Shown: positions 24,776 to 36,379 of the stretch, piece after piece | How the letters are laid out: each line of letters opens with the position of its first letter | Numbering within the stretch: the stretch's first letter is position 1 | Source: Buxus sempervirens | Taxonomy: Eukaryota; Streptophyta; Magnoliopsida; Buxales; Buxaceae | Assembly: GCA_947561395.2 (NCBI GenBank) | Contig: OX387192.1 | Span: 9,956,221-10,020,220 of the forward strand | Reading direction: 5' to 3' | Length of the DNA stretch: 64,000 nt | Made by a program: the position numbers and the translations under genes | Notes under the pieces: model-generated | Databases searched by the model: none | Told to the model about the DNA's origin: nothing | What the model saw: the letters and a program-made list of their open reading frames with translations, nothing else

Positions 24776-25723
24776 ATTTTCTTATTGCAGAAATCCATAG
24801 CTGTTGACTGGAAAACTCCACTTACGACAAATGTGTACATTTGATTGAATGTTTCAGAAACGTAAATATTAAAAGGGGGAAAAAGTACAAGGTACCCACA
24901 AGGGTTGAGCAAACAGAGTAAAAAACAAAACAACAAAAAAGTCCAAAAACCCTTGGGAAGAAAAACCAAAACCCAACAAAAATTACTCCATAAATGCTAC
25001 AGATGACCAATTGCAAAACACTTATTGTGATAAAGGTGTTGCTTTAAATATCTTGTTGTGGCAGCTTGACGAAACATAACTGTTAGGTGGACTTTTAAAG
25101 CACTGGCTCAATAAATTTGGGAGACATCCCAGATTCCATATGACTGAAGAAATCCAATATTTATAATTGCAGTTCCCACCATGTGGCACCTTTAGATACC
25201 TCGATCAACCTGCAAGTTCAAGGTCCCACATTTCATAAAAAGATTTAATGCCTCTCAAACATGGAATTTATTGATATTTAAACAATCTACAATTCCATAG
25301 AAATAATACAAGATTTGAGCCTTAAAAGGCACAAATTCTAACACAATTAGTAAGAATTAACATAATACAACACCAATGGCATTCTGCCCCAAGTGGGTAT
25401 CCATGTAGTGCATGAATATCCATAGAAATACACTCCAAATTAACGGTCTTAAATAGACAGGATCGAACTTAATTAAAGCATAATCCGGGCCACTTATATA
25501 ATGATATAACAGGAGCTGCGCTTCCGGCCTCCCTCATTTTAGGCATCTCTTTTAGCATTTGATAGTAATCACTCATCGGGAACAATGCAGTACTGGAGCC
25601 ATAGCGTTGTTTATGTTATGATCTGCATATGCAAAAGCATGTAAGAAATCTGATTTCGACTTATACACAACAAGCGAAAGGGGAAGGGAGAGAGGGAGAG
25701 AGAAAGCACCTCGTTTCTTACAC

Positions 25724-26870
25724 GCTTAAGCCTTTTGTCTCTGGGACATAAAACACCACGAATAGAAGTACTAGCAAAGCAATTGCCCCAAAAAGGAGGA
25801 ACAGATTAGCTGCACCCAGAATCTCCTGCAGAATTAAGAAATTAAAATGCGGACTAATTCATGATCAACCAATTCGATAAGTGGGACTCTAAAGTACTAA
25901 TCATGATAAATCGATTACTAAGTTTATATACTAAACTGAAAATAAATTCGTACCTTCAATGGGAAGAAAGCGGAAGCCACAATGGCATTTGAACCAAAGT
26001 TTGTAAGAACTGCAAGACTAATCCCTCTCCCTCTTGTGCGAAGTGGAAATATCTCAGATACCATTCACCAACTAATTGCTCCAAATGATATCTGAATGTC
26101 ATTTGAACAACATAAAAACCATTAGTAAAGCAATTCTTTCCTTGATTAAGCAATTATGCTGTTCTTCATGCATTCACCGAAAATGTAATCAAATAATTGG
26201 GTGATTCAACAAAAGGTGAATGAAAGGACTCCATTGAAGGATCTCATGTACCAGTACCTGCAAAGAGATAGTAGCCCCGGAGGTAGCACCAATATCATAT
26301 CCAAATAATAAGCCTCCAAAGGCTGGGAACAAGAACCTAACATTTTCTGTAATTAGTCCTTGCAGAGGGAACAAACACACACTGAATTTAGGTTTCCCCA
26401 ATTGGTGTTCAATACCATTTTTGGAAAAGGACAACAAGATAAAAGGAAGCATCATGGACCTCTTTATTCAATTTCAAGGTGGTGGATAAATATATTAAAT
26501 ATCATCGATAATTCCATCCATGTAACAGCTGTGGCCTTCTTAGTTTCCTTCTGTGAAGTGTGAACCCATAAATTAAAAGAGCGCCCATCACAATACATAT
26601 ACAATATCTCATGAAAAGGAATCTCAGTTTTAATGTGCAAGACATCTCAAGTACTTAAAGAAAGAATAACAAATGTCAAAAAAAACTTGCTCATTGGTAT
26701 TATGACGTAGGAAGGGGGGAAAAAAACAAAAATATAATAGTATACGAAACATTCACTTGGGAGCACCATGCTACCTGCAGCCTTTACTCCCAAATGATAA
26801 CTTGATGGAGATTTCACGAAGCCAGTCTTCTTCCTCAGTTTGCAGATGGACCTGCATTCACAGACACAAA
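25724..26870 (-). pseudogene. Captured plastid-type D-xylose/H+ symporter-like sugar transporter fragments
   Basis: Four separated reverse-strand pieces resemble the major-facilitator sugar transporter family that includes Arabidopsis At5g59250. Near 26800-26865 is KKTGFVKSPSSYHLGVKAAG (a possible transit-peptide exon). At 26256-26350 is RFLFPAFGGLLFGYDIGATSGATISLQ-type sequence (first membrane helix), ending at a GT donor. At 25955-26095 is ISFGAISW, a stop, then MVSEIFPLRTRGRGISLAVL and on. At 25724-25826 is EILGAANLFLLFGAIALLVL with PETKGLSV and a stop. The large middle of the transporter is missing, and one W-stop-M replaces the expected W-L-M. It is a dead, transduplicated gene fragment with host introns retained. 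Confidence 0.8.
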
Positions 26871-26979
26871 CCCAAACTTAAGTAACTATCAAGAACAAAG
26901 ACGAAACGAAACCAATTTTGAATGACAAGAACAGTAAGCACATGTTAAGTATTTATACAATTCTACTACAATCTCGTAT

Positions 26980-28726
26980 CTACAAGACTTGGTTCTCGGA
27001 ACCAGGTCTAGTGCGGAACATACCATCTTGCCTACCCATTTGGGATGCATAAGCGATAGCCATCTTATACTCGTCCTGCATCATGCGCAACGATGCACGC
27101 ATGCCATCCAACGCTTGTTGGGATGCCTAACAACAAAGTATTCATAATTTAGAACATTCTAAAACATGTCAACAACACCGACGACCAACGTAGGGGTGAC
27201 AAGTCTTACCGGATCAATCCCTGGAATAGGTCCTTCATCAACATCTCCAACTCCTTCCTCAGCACGCACCGTCAGTGCCACCACCTGCATCGACTACACT
27301 ATATTAATAGTCCATCCACAATAGACCATGTAGAATATGAAGGGGCATAGAAAATGATGTTTTACCTCCCCATTGCCATACCCGCCTGCTGATTTCTCAG
27401 CCTTCTCCCGTGACTTCACACGATCGTCGTCCCACCATCCCAGACGTGGCGTTGGACGACTTGATTCAATATCACCAACACGTACAACTTCATAGTAGAA
27501 AAGCTGAAACATTAATAAATTTGGGAAGTCATGGTGTATTCAGCATATACTTGTCATCTTGAACTAATACAACCAAAAACAAATCAGAGACAAAATTACC
27601 TGTAAAAATAGGAGGCATCCACCAATGTTGGTTTTTTTTTTCTCCCGATATTTCACAATTTCATCAAACAGAACATCAAGTACAAAAGCAGCCCAATTGT
27701 ACTGCCCAACCCTACTAATATTAGCTACGGCATGCAGAAAATGAAGCTTCACGTGTGGGTTCGAACCCGGGCATAACAAACATCCCACAAGAAATAGTAC
27801 AAATGCCTGTTGAAAGGCATGGCCGGAACCTAGAGTGGCCAATCTGGACTCTATATCGTTTAGTGCTATGCCATGCCTATCAAAAGTAAAGCTTGCCCGA
27901 AGCTGGGCAAGCTGCTCAATGGGACCATCTATGACAACCTTGGGCCCTTCGCTCCTAAGGCCCAAGATGGTACTTACAGCGGCGGGGGTAATGGGGACAA
28001 CCGAGGATCCAATCCTCAAACTACGACTATGTACATCGATGTGGTCTACTAACCAGGCGCAAAGCTTCACACATAGGGATGTGCAGCGCATCTGGAGAAG
28101 AGAACCAAATCCTATCTCAACAACTACACGTCGCTGGTCCTCGTCAAGCAAAGTCACGAAATGCACAAATCGCTTTGGGGAGCATCTTGTTCCGAGAGAA
28201 GCCTACACTTACATAAACATGTGTTAGTATAACGCAACTACATACAAAACATTCATAATGTTCAAGAAATGAAGTTATACCTTTCCTCTTATTTTTCCTG
28301 TTGGAGTCGGGGCCGCTTCCAACCACTCTGTCATTCGTTGATTGTATAAATCTTTATACTTCTGCTTCGCACCAGCATCCATCGCTTTCCATAGGCCTTG
28401 CGCCTCCTGCGTGATCTACAAAATAGTAATGCAACTGTATTTATTACAATTGACACTGTAAACATTATCAACTAATATATAGCACTTTAACCAACTCACC
28501 GTCGTGACATTTATGGAAGACCTACTCTTCCGAATTGTTTCAAGGTACTCATTTCTGTAAGAAGTAAGTATAACATTAGAAATCCACTTAGTTCGGATTT
28601 GGACAGTAAAACAACAATGCTTTAAGTGTTTATACTTCATCACCTGAATATGAGGAAGGCATTCACAGGACGCGATGGGCCACTAGAAGAACTACCCGAC
28701 ACGACATCCTTCTTCTTCTTACCCAT
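26980..28726 (-). CDS. HMG-box protein with Ulp1-associated transposon domain
   Basis: Seven exons from 28726 down (28726-28644, 28554-28500, 28415-28281, 28202-27600, 27503-27366, 27284-27210, 27126-26980) give 412 codons including stop, with no break. Residues about 18-80 resemble an HMG box (RPVNAFLIFRNEYLETIR, then GLWKAMDAGAKQKYKDLY). After a linker comes the domain seen upstream of the protease in plant transposon Ulp1 proteins: GTRCSPKRFVHFVTLL, EIGFGSLLQMRC, ILGLRSEGPKVV, AFVLFLVGCLLCP and GGCLLFLQ, then LFYYEVVRVG. The same blocks occur, fused to a protease, in the decayed gene at 8.6-11.2 kb. A DNA-binding partner for the Ulp1 protease or for the array is an inference. Protein start: the only ATG before the HMG region. 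Confidence 0.8.
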
Positions 28727-29188
28727 TATTGAGCTGCAACTAAAATAATATAACGCACAGATACTAAAACCATGGAAGGTTAGTAGTAATTACATACCAG
28801 GTAAGATTACAAACACAAACAGTCAAAGTAAGGCAACATTACAACTACCCAAAGTCATAATAAACACAAAAACATGTTTCACAATGCAACTAATAAACCA
28901 CCAATGTTGGTAGTAAAATATGTTTCACAACCAACATGTTTCACAATGTTACGGCACCCACGACTAAGTGGCAAACCAGTTCTTCATAAAACAGTAATAA
29001 AAATAAGGTTTCGTGGGGTTGTTGATCAAATGTTGCCACATTTCACGACACCTGGCAAAACACATCACGCCAACCTGCAAATTAGACGTCGGTAAGTCAA
29101 AGATAATTACAGGCTACAGCAAGAACTTAGATGCATGAATAGATGTAAGATGGACTACAACAACCTGCACATTATACCATGCCAGTTT
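28727..29188. other. Intergenic between HMG-box and transposase genes
   Basis: About 460 bp. It contains a threefold CCAACATGTTTCACAATG/CAACAATGTT-type simple repeat near 28875-28950. It should hold the 3' end of the transposase transcript and the promoter of the HMG-box gene. No clear TATA box chosen. Confidence 0.3.
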
Positions 29189-32100
29189 CTATATTGAAGC
29201 TCTGCAACTTGCTCGGTTGTGTCCAACACCCTTGCATCTGGAACAATGAACCTGTCGCTTGTCTTGGAATTGTGATTCAATGCGCTTCTGCTTAGGGCGC
29301 CCTGGACGTCTTGCTGTCTTTGGTGGGAACGAGATAGATGGGGTTTCACTTGAATCTTCTATGGAAACCACGTCGATGTCCTCAACCATGGGGAAGTCAT
29401 GTGTTGGCACAGCATGCATCAATTCGTCGTATATCAACCCTTGCGTTGCCTTGTGGTAGCATAGGTCGACAAAGTCATATACATTGAGCCTTACCAAGTT
29501 CAAGACGGCACATGCATGTGCACAAGGAATGCCCACCATCTGCCACTGTTTGCAAGTACACTCACGACGGATTAAATGCACCATGATATATATCTCATCA
29601 CCTCTAACTTCATATTCATGTTGCCCACATTGAATGACACTCAGCCCCAATGCTCTAGTGAGATTCTCCTGAATCTTGGCATCAATTCGACCACCAACAT
29701 TGGACACCCACGTGTCAATACACCTCCGCTTCCTCATCAATAGCTCTGTAAGCTTCACTCGATGTGCATCAATAAACCGCATTACAGGCAATTTCCTTTC
29801 TTCTACCATCCAAGCATTGAATGATTCCGCTAAATTTGAATTCAGCTTATCCCACCGTTTCATAGGGAACAATGAATTGGCCCAATGTTCGGGCCCATTC
29901 CTCCTCACCCAATCAGCTAAGTCAGGTGCATATTCTGTAAGACCCTGATTTTTTTTGTGAGGTTATCCATTATTTATTTATTCAGTTGATATACATAAAC
30001 TGTGTTTATCAGGTGTTTAGTGTGGTTTGAGGGCTTAGCCCATGCTCGTATGTACAGGCGTTATATAGCCATTTTTCGGAAAAATATTTAGTATTATCGT
30101 ATGATTATTATTGTATAGTGTCTACGTATTAATTAATTTATTTAATATGTCGATGCCGAGTATGTGGGGTTTTAGTGGGCGAGCGCGCATCGGATAAGAA
30201 AAAAAAGGAAATGCATCAAACGGCGTATGTCTCGCGGGGTAAAAAAATACCCAAGGGGGAAAGTAGGGTTTGGGTTGTAGGAATACGCGTAACTTGCGTA
30301 ACTTACGGAGGTAATCTTCGTTAGAGTTAGAGCTGGGCGATTTGGCGACTGCGGCGGAAATGGCGATTTGGGGTTATTCTCAGGAAGAAAAAGACTCTGA
30401 GGGACTACTAGAAGCTCATTCGAGTTGGATTTAGGCGGGTTTTCTCTCTCGTGAGCAGCGAACAGTTCGACTACCATTTCGGCTACCATTTCATCTTCGC
30501 GCATTCGGGATCGTGATCGGCCGATTTCGAGAAAGGCTATCAATCTGGGATTAATCGCACACTGGTGAGTGGCATTGTTTTACAACCGAGGTTTCGGATT
30601 ATTTCGTATATTCATTGAATGATATCATGGTGTTGAATTGCATTGATATTGAGGTTTCTGGGCGACACAGTTACGGAGGGTTTTGGTTTTGCACAGTGAA
30701 ATTGGGGATAACTGGGAAATCATGTAGATTAAATTCAAATTAGGTTTGGATGTATCCTGGGAATATTAGGAGGCTATATGGGTGGTTACAGACTGAAAAA
30801 TTACAGCCAGAGATGGATTTCTGGGATTAACAGAGACCTGGAACCGAGAATGACTTACCGCCTAGCTGGCGCTTACCTAGCGCCCACCTAGGAGGTGAGC
30901 GCCAAGAAAAGAAGACCCGGCGTCGAGCTAGCGCCCACCTCGCGCCTAGCTCGCGCCTACCTCAAACTCTCGCGCCTTTCTCGCGCTTTTCTCTCGCCCG
31001 TCTGGCGCCTAGCTAGCGCCCACTCGTCCACGGGTGAGCGCAAGCTTCAGTTAAACGAAGGGACTTACCGCCCACCTGGCGCCCACCTGGCGCCCACCTC
31101 AGGGAAGTGAGCGCCCAGTGGTTTTCGTGCAGAATCCTAAAATTTCACAAAAACAAAAGGGTGTTCTGGATAATAGGGGTTCTTCAACCACTTAACCAAC
31201 TAATAGATTTCGACATTAGAGGTAATAAATCTTGCTGGTGAGAACAATGGAGATAGATACTAGTTTTAGTACAAGCTTATGAGGTAGGTGTGGAGAAATG
31301 TTTCGAGGATGCTCGGGATGTTCACATACTAGGGCTTTATTTTAGTCCTCTTGAAATATGCATTGTTTGGTACCTGATTTGGTTTATTGAACCCCGTTTT
31401 GATGGCAAGTTTCGAATGAGGTTGTAATTATTATTTATTTGATTTCTTGTGTGAGTTGATGTTCTGGTTGGAACACTTGTGTGAGTTGATGTTCTGGTTG
31501 GAACACTTGTGTGAGTTGATGTTCTGGTTGGAACCACGGGTGATGTGTACTAATGCAGAATTTTAAACAGTTAATTATCGGTTTGGGTTTAGCTTCCCAT
31601 GGATCCTTGTTAAGCTTAGTAATGTGATGGTATGTGTTTGTTGGTGTAATTGCATGGCCACGTGTGTTGCCACGACCAGTGTAGAGCAGCCAGATACCCT
31701 GAGTAGGCCTGGTTGTCAGTGCCGATACCCGGAGTAGGCCGGCACTGGATGACGATACCCTGAGTAGGCCGTCATTTCAGAGTTTCCGATACCCTGAGTA
31801 GGCCGGAACTGTGTACATGGAGGTGTGGAGTGTCTACTTGGCATGTAAATTAATCAATGTAACCATATGCATGGCATTGACCTGGTTTGAGTTGTTATCG
31901 AAATCTACGTTGTTATTATCGTTGGTTATTTGTCGAAGCATGTCTTATAACTGTGTTAACTATTTTATGCATGCATGTGTCACTCGCTGGGATATTCGTA
32001 TCTCATTCCCTCGTTGTTACTTGTTTTTCAGATATTCGTGGTGAGGTGCCTACAGGGGTAGATCCGGCTGATACATATAGGGAGGAGGATTATTACTACC

Positions 32101-33894
32101 GACCTTAGTCCAGCAGGTTGTTCGGTCTTAAACTGTTAAGTTGAATTTTGAGGATTGTAATAAGATAGTAAACTTGGGACCATTTGATGATTTCATAACT
32201 TGCCTGGATAGAAATGTTGAATTGTGCACTCTGATATGATATAAAAGGCGGGTGATTATCCAGCGATCACCATTATTGAGATCCTTAACTAACCCCTAGG
32301 AGACGTGTTATATCTTTAATGAAGAACACGGATCCGGGGCGTTACATATTCATGCATGGCAGCCAATGCCTTATCGTAGTCCCGAGGGAGCCTTGCGTAA
32401 GCAATATCATCAAGTAACCGTAAGGCAAATTTCTTTCCCTCCCTCAAATGAAAGGATCCAACGAATTTACTAAAGTTTTCCTTCAGATGTGGAAGACAAT
32501 GAGAGTTGCTCCTAGCGCCAAAGGTAGCACTTACTGCAGTTATAATGCTTTGATTCCTGTCACTTACAATGACTAAATCCTCTCTGAAGGCTATGGATGA
32601 CTTAAGAAGTTGTAGAAACCACATCCAATCCTCATTATTCTCAGCACTAACAATTGCAAAGGCAACTGGAAACATGCCGTCATCAGCATCGAGGGCTGTA
32701 GCAGAAAGCAACGTGCCCTGGTATGGCCCACTGAGATGACTTCCATCAATGAACAACAGTGGTCTGCAACCGATCGCAAATCCCCTCAAGGAACATCCAT
32801 AAGCAATAAACAATTGCTTAAATTTTCCATCTTCACTTGCTGCCCAACTTGCCACTGTGCCAGGATTACTCTCTTGCAGCCGTTCACACATCCATGGGAT
32901 GAACTTATAAGACTCCTCCACATTACCATCTATCCTCTGTTTCGCCTTTTCCTTGCTCCTCCAACATTGCTGATATGTCAATGGCATTGCATGATCATGA
33001 TAAAAGTCTTTGCCAATTTGTCGTGGCAAGTAGCTTGGAGTGTTCCTAATTGTCCTCTCAATCACACCAGAAAGGAACTTCGTTCTCACAACCGGTTTCA
33101 TAGACAATTGCTCTTGGGCTGAGTGGCTATGCTCCTTCACAAACTTCATCACCCTCATAAAACTCGTATCCCTTACACGTCTTGCCGTTACCTTCCAAGG
33201 ACAATCCGTGCCTGCACAACAGACACTAATGTATGCTGGAGAATTTTTTTTCATCACATATTCAAACCTATTGGCAATAGCATGATTGTACACTGCTTCT
33301 CTAAACTCCTTAGGGCTCTTAAATATCTGGTCGACCTCAGTAATTGCATCCTGCCACAGGCTAGATACAAGGGGACCTCTGCTGACTTCAGTGCAACTTT
33401 CAAGAAGCGGAGTCTCCCGATCCTCTACTTCATCGTCATTGCACGGAAGTACAGAGTGACCACTTAAAGGTACACTCGTCCTGAAATTACAAAATATATG
33501 ACTATCATTACATGTAATATGGAGGAAACATAATCCCATGTACGGTTAATGAAAATTACCTCCGACAAGTGTCTCTTTCTTGTGATGATCCTTCATCATT
33601 ATAGACATAAATGTTGGCCCAACCCTCGTTGTAGCGAAATAGGTACGATAACGCATCTTGATCAGTGAGTGCCAGTAGAACGCTCTTGTCAAACTTGACC
33701 GAGTACTTCATACTTACACTCACCGGGGATATATTCAATAACCGACAAACAGCTTCAACGACCTCAGTATAATTCATGTTGCTATTTAGATCGATACCCT
33801 TACTACTTCCCCCACTATACCCCATTGACCCATCTTCCTTGGTGATTACTTGTCCTCCAATGTGACAAAAACAGAATAGAATCTCACCTGACAT
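29189..33894 (-). pseudogene. mudrA-like: MULE transposase (mudrA-like), split by a solo LTR
   Basis: Exon 1 is 33894-33560. Exon 2 is 33480-32347, is interrupted, and resumes at 29930-29189. Without the LTR and one duplication copy the coding length is 2211 bases, 736 aa plus stop, in frame. Exon 1 has a PB1-like fold signature (VSVSMKYSVKFDKSVLLALT). Exon 2 begins with the MuDR N-terminal region (FKSPKEFREAVYNHAIANRF). Then comes the DDE catalytic core: Asp in FIDGSHLSGPYQG, Asp in VIVSDRNQSI and Glu in NLAESFNAW. The C-terminal part has a SWIM finger (CTCKQWQMVGIPCAHACAV), a GRPKQKR basic patch and a CCHC knuckle (CSRCKGVGHNRASC). It cuts and pastes the element in related systems. The LTR lies between the second Asp and the Glu, so this copy should be inactive. 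Confidence 0.88.
29936..32346 (+). mobile_element. Solo LTR (2411 bp) in the transposase gene
   Basis: Begins TGTAAGACCCTGATTTT and ends GGGGCGTTACA, flanked by TATTC at 29931-29935 and 32347-32351. A TATA-like GTTATATAGCC lies near 30059. A GC-rich block (30860-31115) repeats TAGCGCCCACCT/GGCGCCTAGCTAGCGCC words. Three exact 30-bp repeats (TTGTGTGAGTTGATGTTCTG type) occupy about 31447-31535, and four GATACCCTGAGTAGGCC repeats lie at about 31691-31805. Its likely protein-coding parent is a gypsy element, but no internal region remains. Confidence 0.9.
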
Positions 33895-35469
33895 TGTGCA
33901 CTGTCCAGCGAATTGAAATATTAAATTCTTCATATTCAAATATAATGGAAAAAATATATTTTGAAATATTACAACATACTAAAATAAATATGACTCACAA
34001 GACAAGAATACATAGGCAGATCAGGTATGTCAGTCAATTCCCCTCAAATCCCCTCAAATTAATTGAAGACAGATGTTGGGGAAGACTTTAGACTTAAAAA
34101 AATTGTAAATAAAAAATAAAGGTTGTAGAGTTAAATTATAATTCTATTTCCCTAGTAGGAGGTTTTCACTTCAAAACAACTACCAGAAATAGAAACAAGA
34201 GAAAAAGAGACCAATTAAATGCAACATACTGCTATTAAACTGGATCACCAACACCTATTACATTTTAATGGCTTATGCAGATGAAATGCGGAATGTTTCT
34301 CTCAAAAAATCAATGGTAAACAAAACTTAATCCACAAACAATAAAATAACTGCAAGAAAGTGGGTTACATCTTATTTTTAATGCATATTAGGTGACTGCA
34401 GGTAGCGTTTCAACAAAACTAATGACGTTGATTAAATTTCCAATAATAAGGATTTTCATGCTTGAATAAAAGAACTACTGGACCTTGAGGGAAAAGAATT
34501 TAAGAGGGCCTCACATTGCCTTTAGCACCCCATAACCAATAAACCCAACCCTTCAGAGGCACCAGTCTAAAACAATGACAAAATACAAAATAATTGAAAC
34601 ACCATTTTCCTACATTAACAGAATCTCTTTACAAGGATGCTTGGCTGACCAGATACATCACAGTGGAAATCCCGGTGTGACAATTTCTACAAATGTTAAA
34701 TGAGTTGGCAAGACTCGTCTTGTCCATGTGCTCGTCCAAAGTTGCAGCCACAAACACATCTACTAAGCGGAAAAAGCAGCCTCTTTTCCAAATTTCTTTT
34801 TCTTTGGCAAAATACTAGGAAAAGTGTTAAAAACAAAAAACTTGAGACCACACCGTACGAATAACACAAGACAATTCAAGGTATGAATAGCACATTTCCA
34901 ACCAAAAGCACCAAAACCCTGTCTATGTGGTCGGTAAGATCTAAAAGAATTGATCACAAATGTGCGTGCACATATGCTTGGTTAAATACATATGTCTAAG
35001 TGTACTTGTGGAGATGTTTCAGAATCAAAACATTCACCACATAGCAGGTAGCACAAATGAGTTTGATAAAAAAAGTGTATCATTTTTGTGCATAACTTCA
35101 GAAAACAATTCCAGAGCTGTTTTTATGCATAAATAAATCTACAAAAATGTATTAATGTGGTCCATATGAGTTGAAATAATGTCAATATGGTTTATATCAG
35201 GGTCCCATTAGGTGGATGATTTGGATCAGCCAAATGAAACATCTAGCTAAATACTAAGAAGCTTAATTAAAAACAAAAAACTTAATGACTCTACTGTAAC
35301 TAATAACAGAATGATTCAAACTATGAATAACTGAATATCACATTTGCCAAGCAAAGCGCAAAATCCTATCATAATAATTAACAAGAATACTTCTTGTTTC
35401 ATTTGGTAACGTGGGAATCTATTTGTAAAAAGAAACAAGAGGGGGGTCTTGGGTTGAGGCCACTAAAGT
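33895..35469. other. MULE segment without recognised genes
   Basis: This lies upstream of the transposase start and should contain its promoter and 5' UTR. AT-rich, with many short open frames of no known domain. I see nothing else that can be supported. Confidence 0.3.
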
Positions 35470-35800
35470 TATTTACCAAAGCTTAAACTCAAATGCCATT
35501 CCAAATTGGGCGACTCAATTCCCTCCAACTGCTCCCTTAGTTTTTTTGTAGGCAATGAAAGTGGATTCCTTATAGAAGAGTTGGAACACTTGCCACTCAA
35601 AGATAAATTGGCTATATTTAACCTTGGGAATGTCAAAAGCAAAAATGAAGCAACAAGGGCAAATCTAAAGGGGAAGCCAAAAATTGTGGATTTGCAGCTT
35701 TCGTGGCAAAGCATTGGCGATGATGATGATACTAGAAATGATGAAGATGTCCTGGAGGGACTTGAAATCCATCAATATTTGAAATCCAAAATATTTTATA
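35470..35800 (+). pseudogene. Captured NBS-LRR resistance-gene fragment (LRR part)
   Basis: The forward frame contains LEHLPLKDKLAIFNLGNVKS, KNEATRANL, IVDLQLSW and EDVLEGLEIHQYLKS, the order typical of the first LRRs of CC-NBS-LRR (RGA-like) proteins (LxxLxxLxI-x-LENVxxKxEAxxAxL...LxLxWnnn...EdVLEgLqPHxnLK). The frame runs out soon after. No NB-ARC motifs are present. It lies in the MULE arm before a Helitron-like 3' end at 36371, so either a MULE or a Helitron could have captured it. Confidence 0.7.
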
Positions 35801-36341
35801 GGTACACAGTTTGTGTACCTATGTTTACAAAACTATATTTTCAGGAACAGAACAGAGAACTTATACATCATTCTTACATCATGCTTACAACCCATGCTGT
35901 CCCCTTCTAATCTGGAAACATTTCACACTGATTGGGAAACATCTCCACCCCTTAATGTTTACTTGACATCTGAGTTTGTAGGTGACAAAGGCAGTGTTGG
36001 TTCAGGATTCGGTGTAGTAGCAGGTACAGGCTTTTGCGAGTCGTGAGAAATCCAATGAATGGGTTGGGAAGAAAGGTTGCCATAGATAGTGTTTACAAGC
36101 TTCTCACAAAAACCAATTGGAGCTGAAGGGTGGGATTCCTTTTCCATAAGTAAGAGGGGAAAGACATATTTGGAAAGTCCGAAGAACAAAATCTAAGCTT
36201 AAAAAAAGATATCAATGATTCATTTAATCACTGATTTACTTGAATGTAGAAAAAGTGTGAACATTCATTAATCATGATGTTGCAATATTTTTTCTAATTT
36301 TACTAACTATTTTTTGTCTTTTTAATCATATCAACTCACAA

Positions 36342-36371
36342 AGCCCATGTATCGCACGGGCTGCCTGCTAG
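36342..36371 (+). other. Helitron-like 3' end
   Basis: AGCCCATG-TATCG-CACGGGCT forms a hairpin with one mismatch, followed by GCCTG, then CTAG, then T. This is the standard layout of a Helitron terminus. A TC-starting sequence (A|TCTATTATATATAGC at 36380) follows nine bases later and could be the 5' end of a second Helitron. No Rep/helicase sequence was seen. Confidence 0.45.
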
Positions 36372-36379
36372 TATTTATA

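Noticed and set aside
28874-29095. Short forward open frame between two MULE genes
   Set aside because: It contains a simple CAACATGTTTCACAATG repeat and has no domain or splice support.
31337-31537. Reverse open frame with PTRTSTHTSV repeats
   Set aside because: It comes from three exact 30-bp repeats inside the solo LTR.
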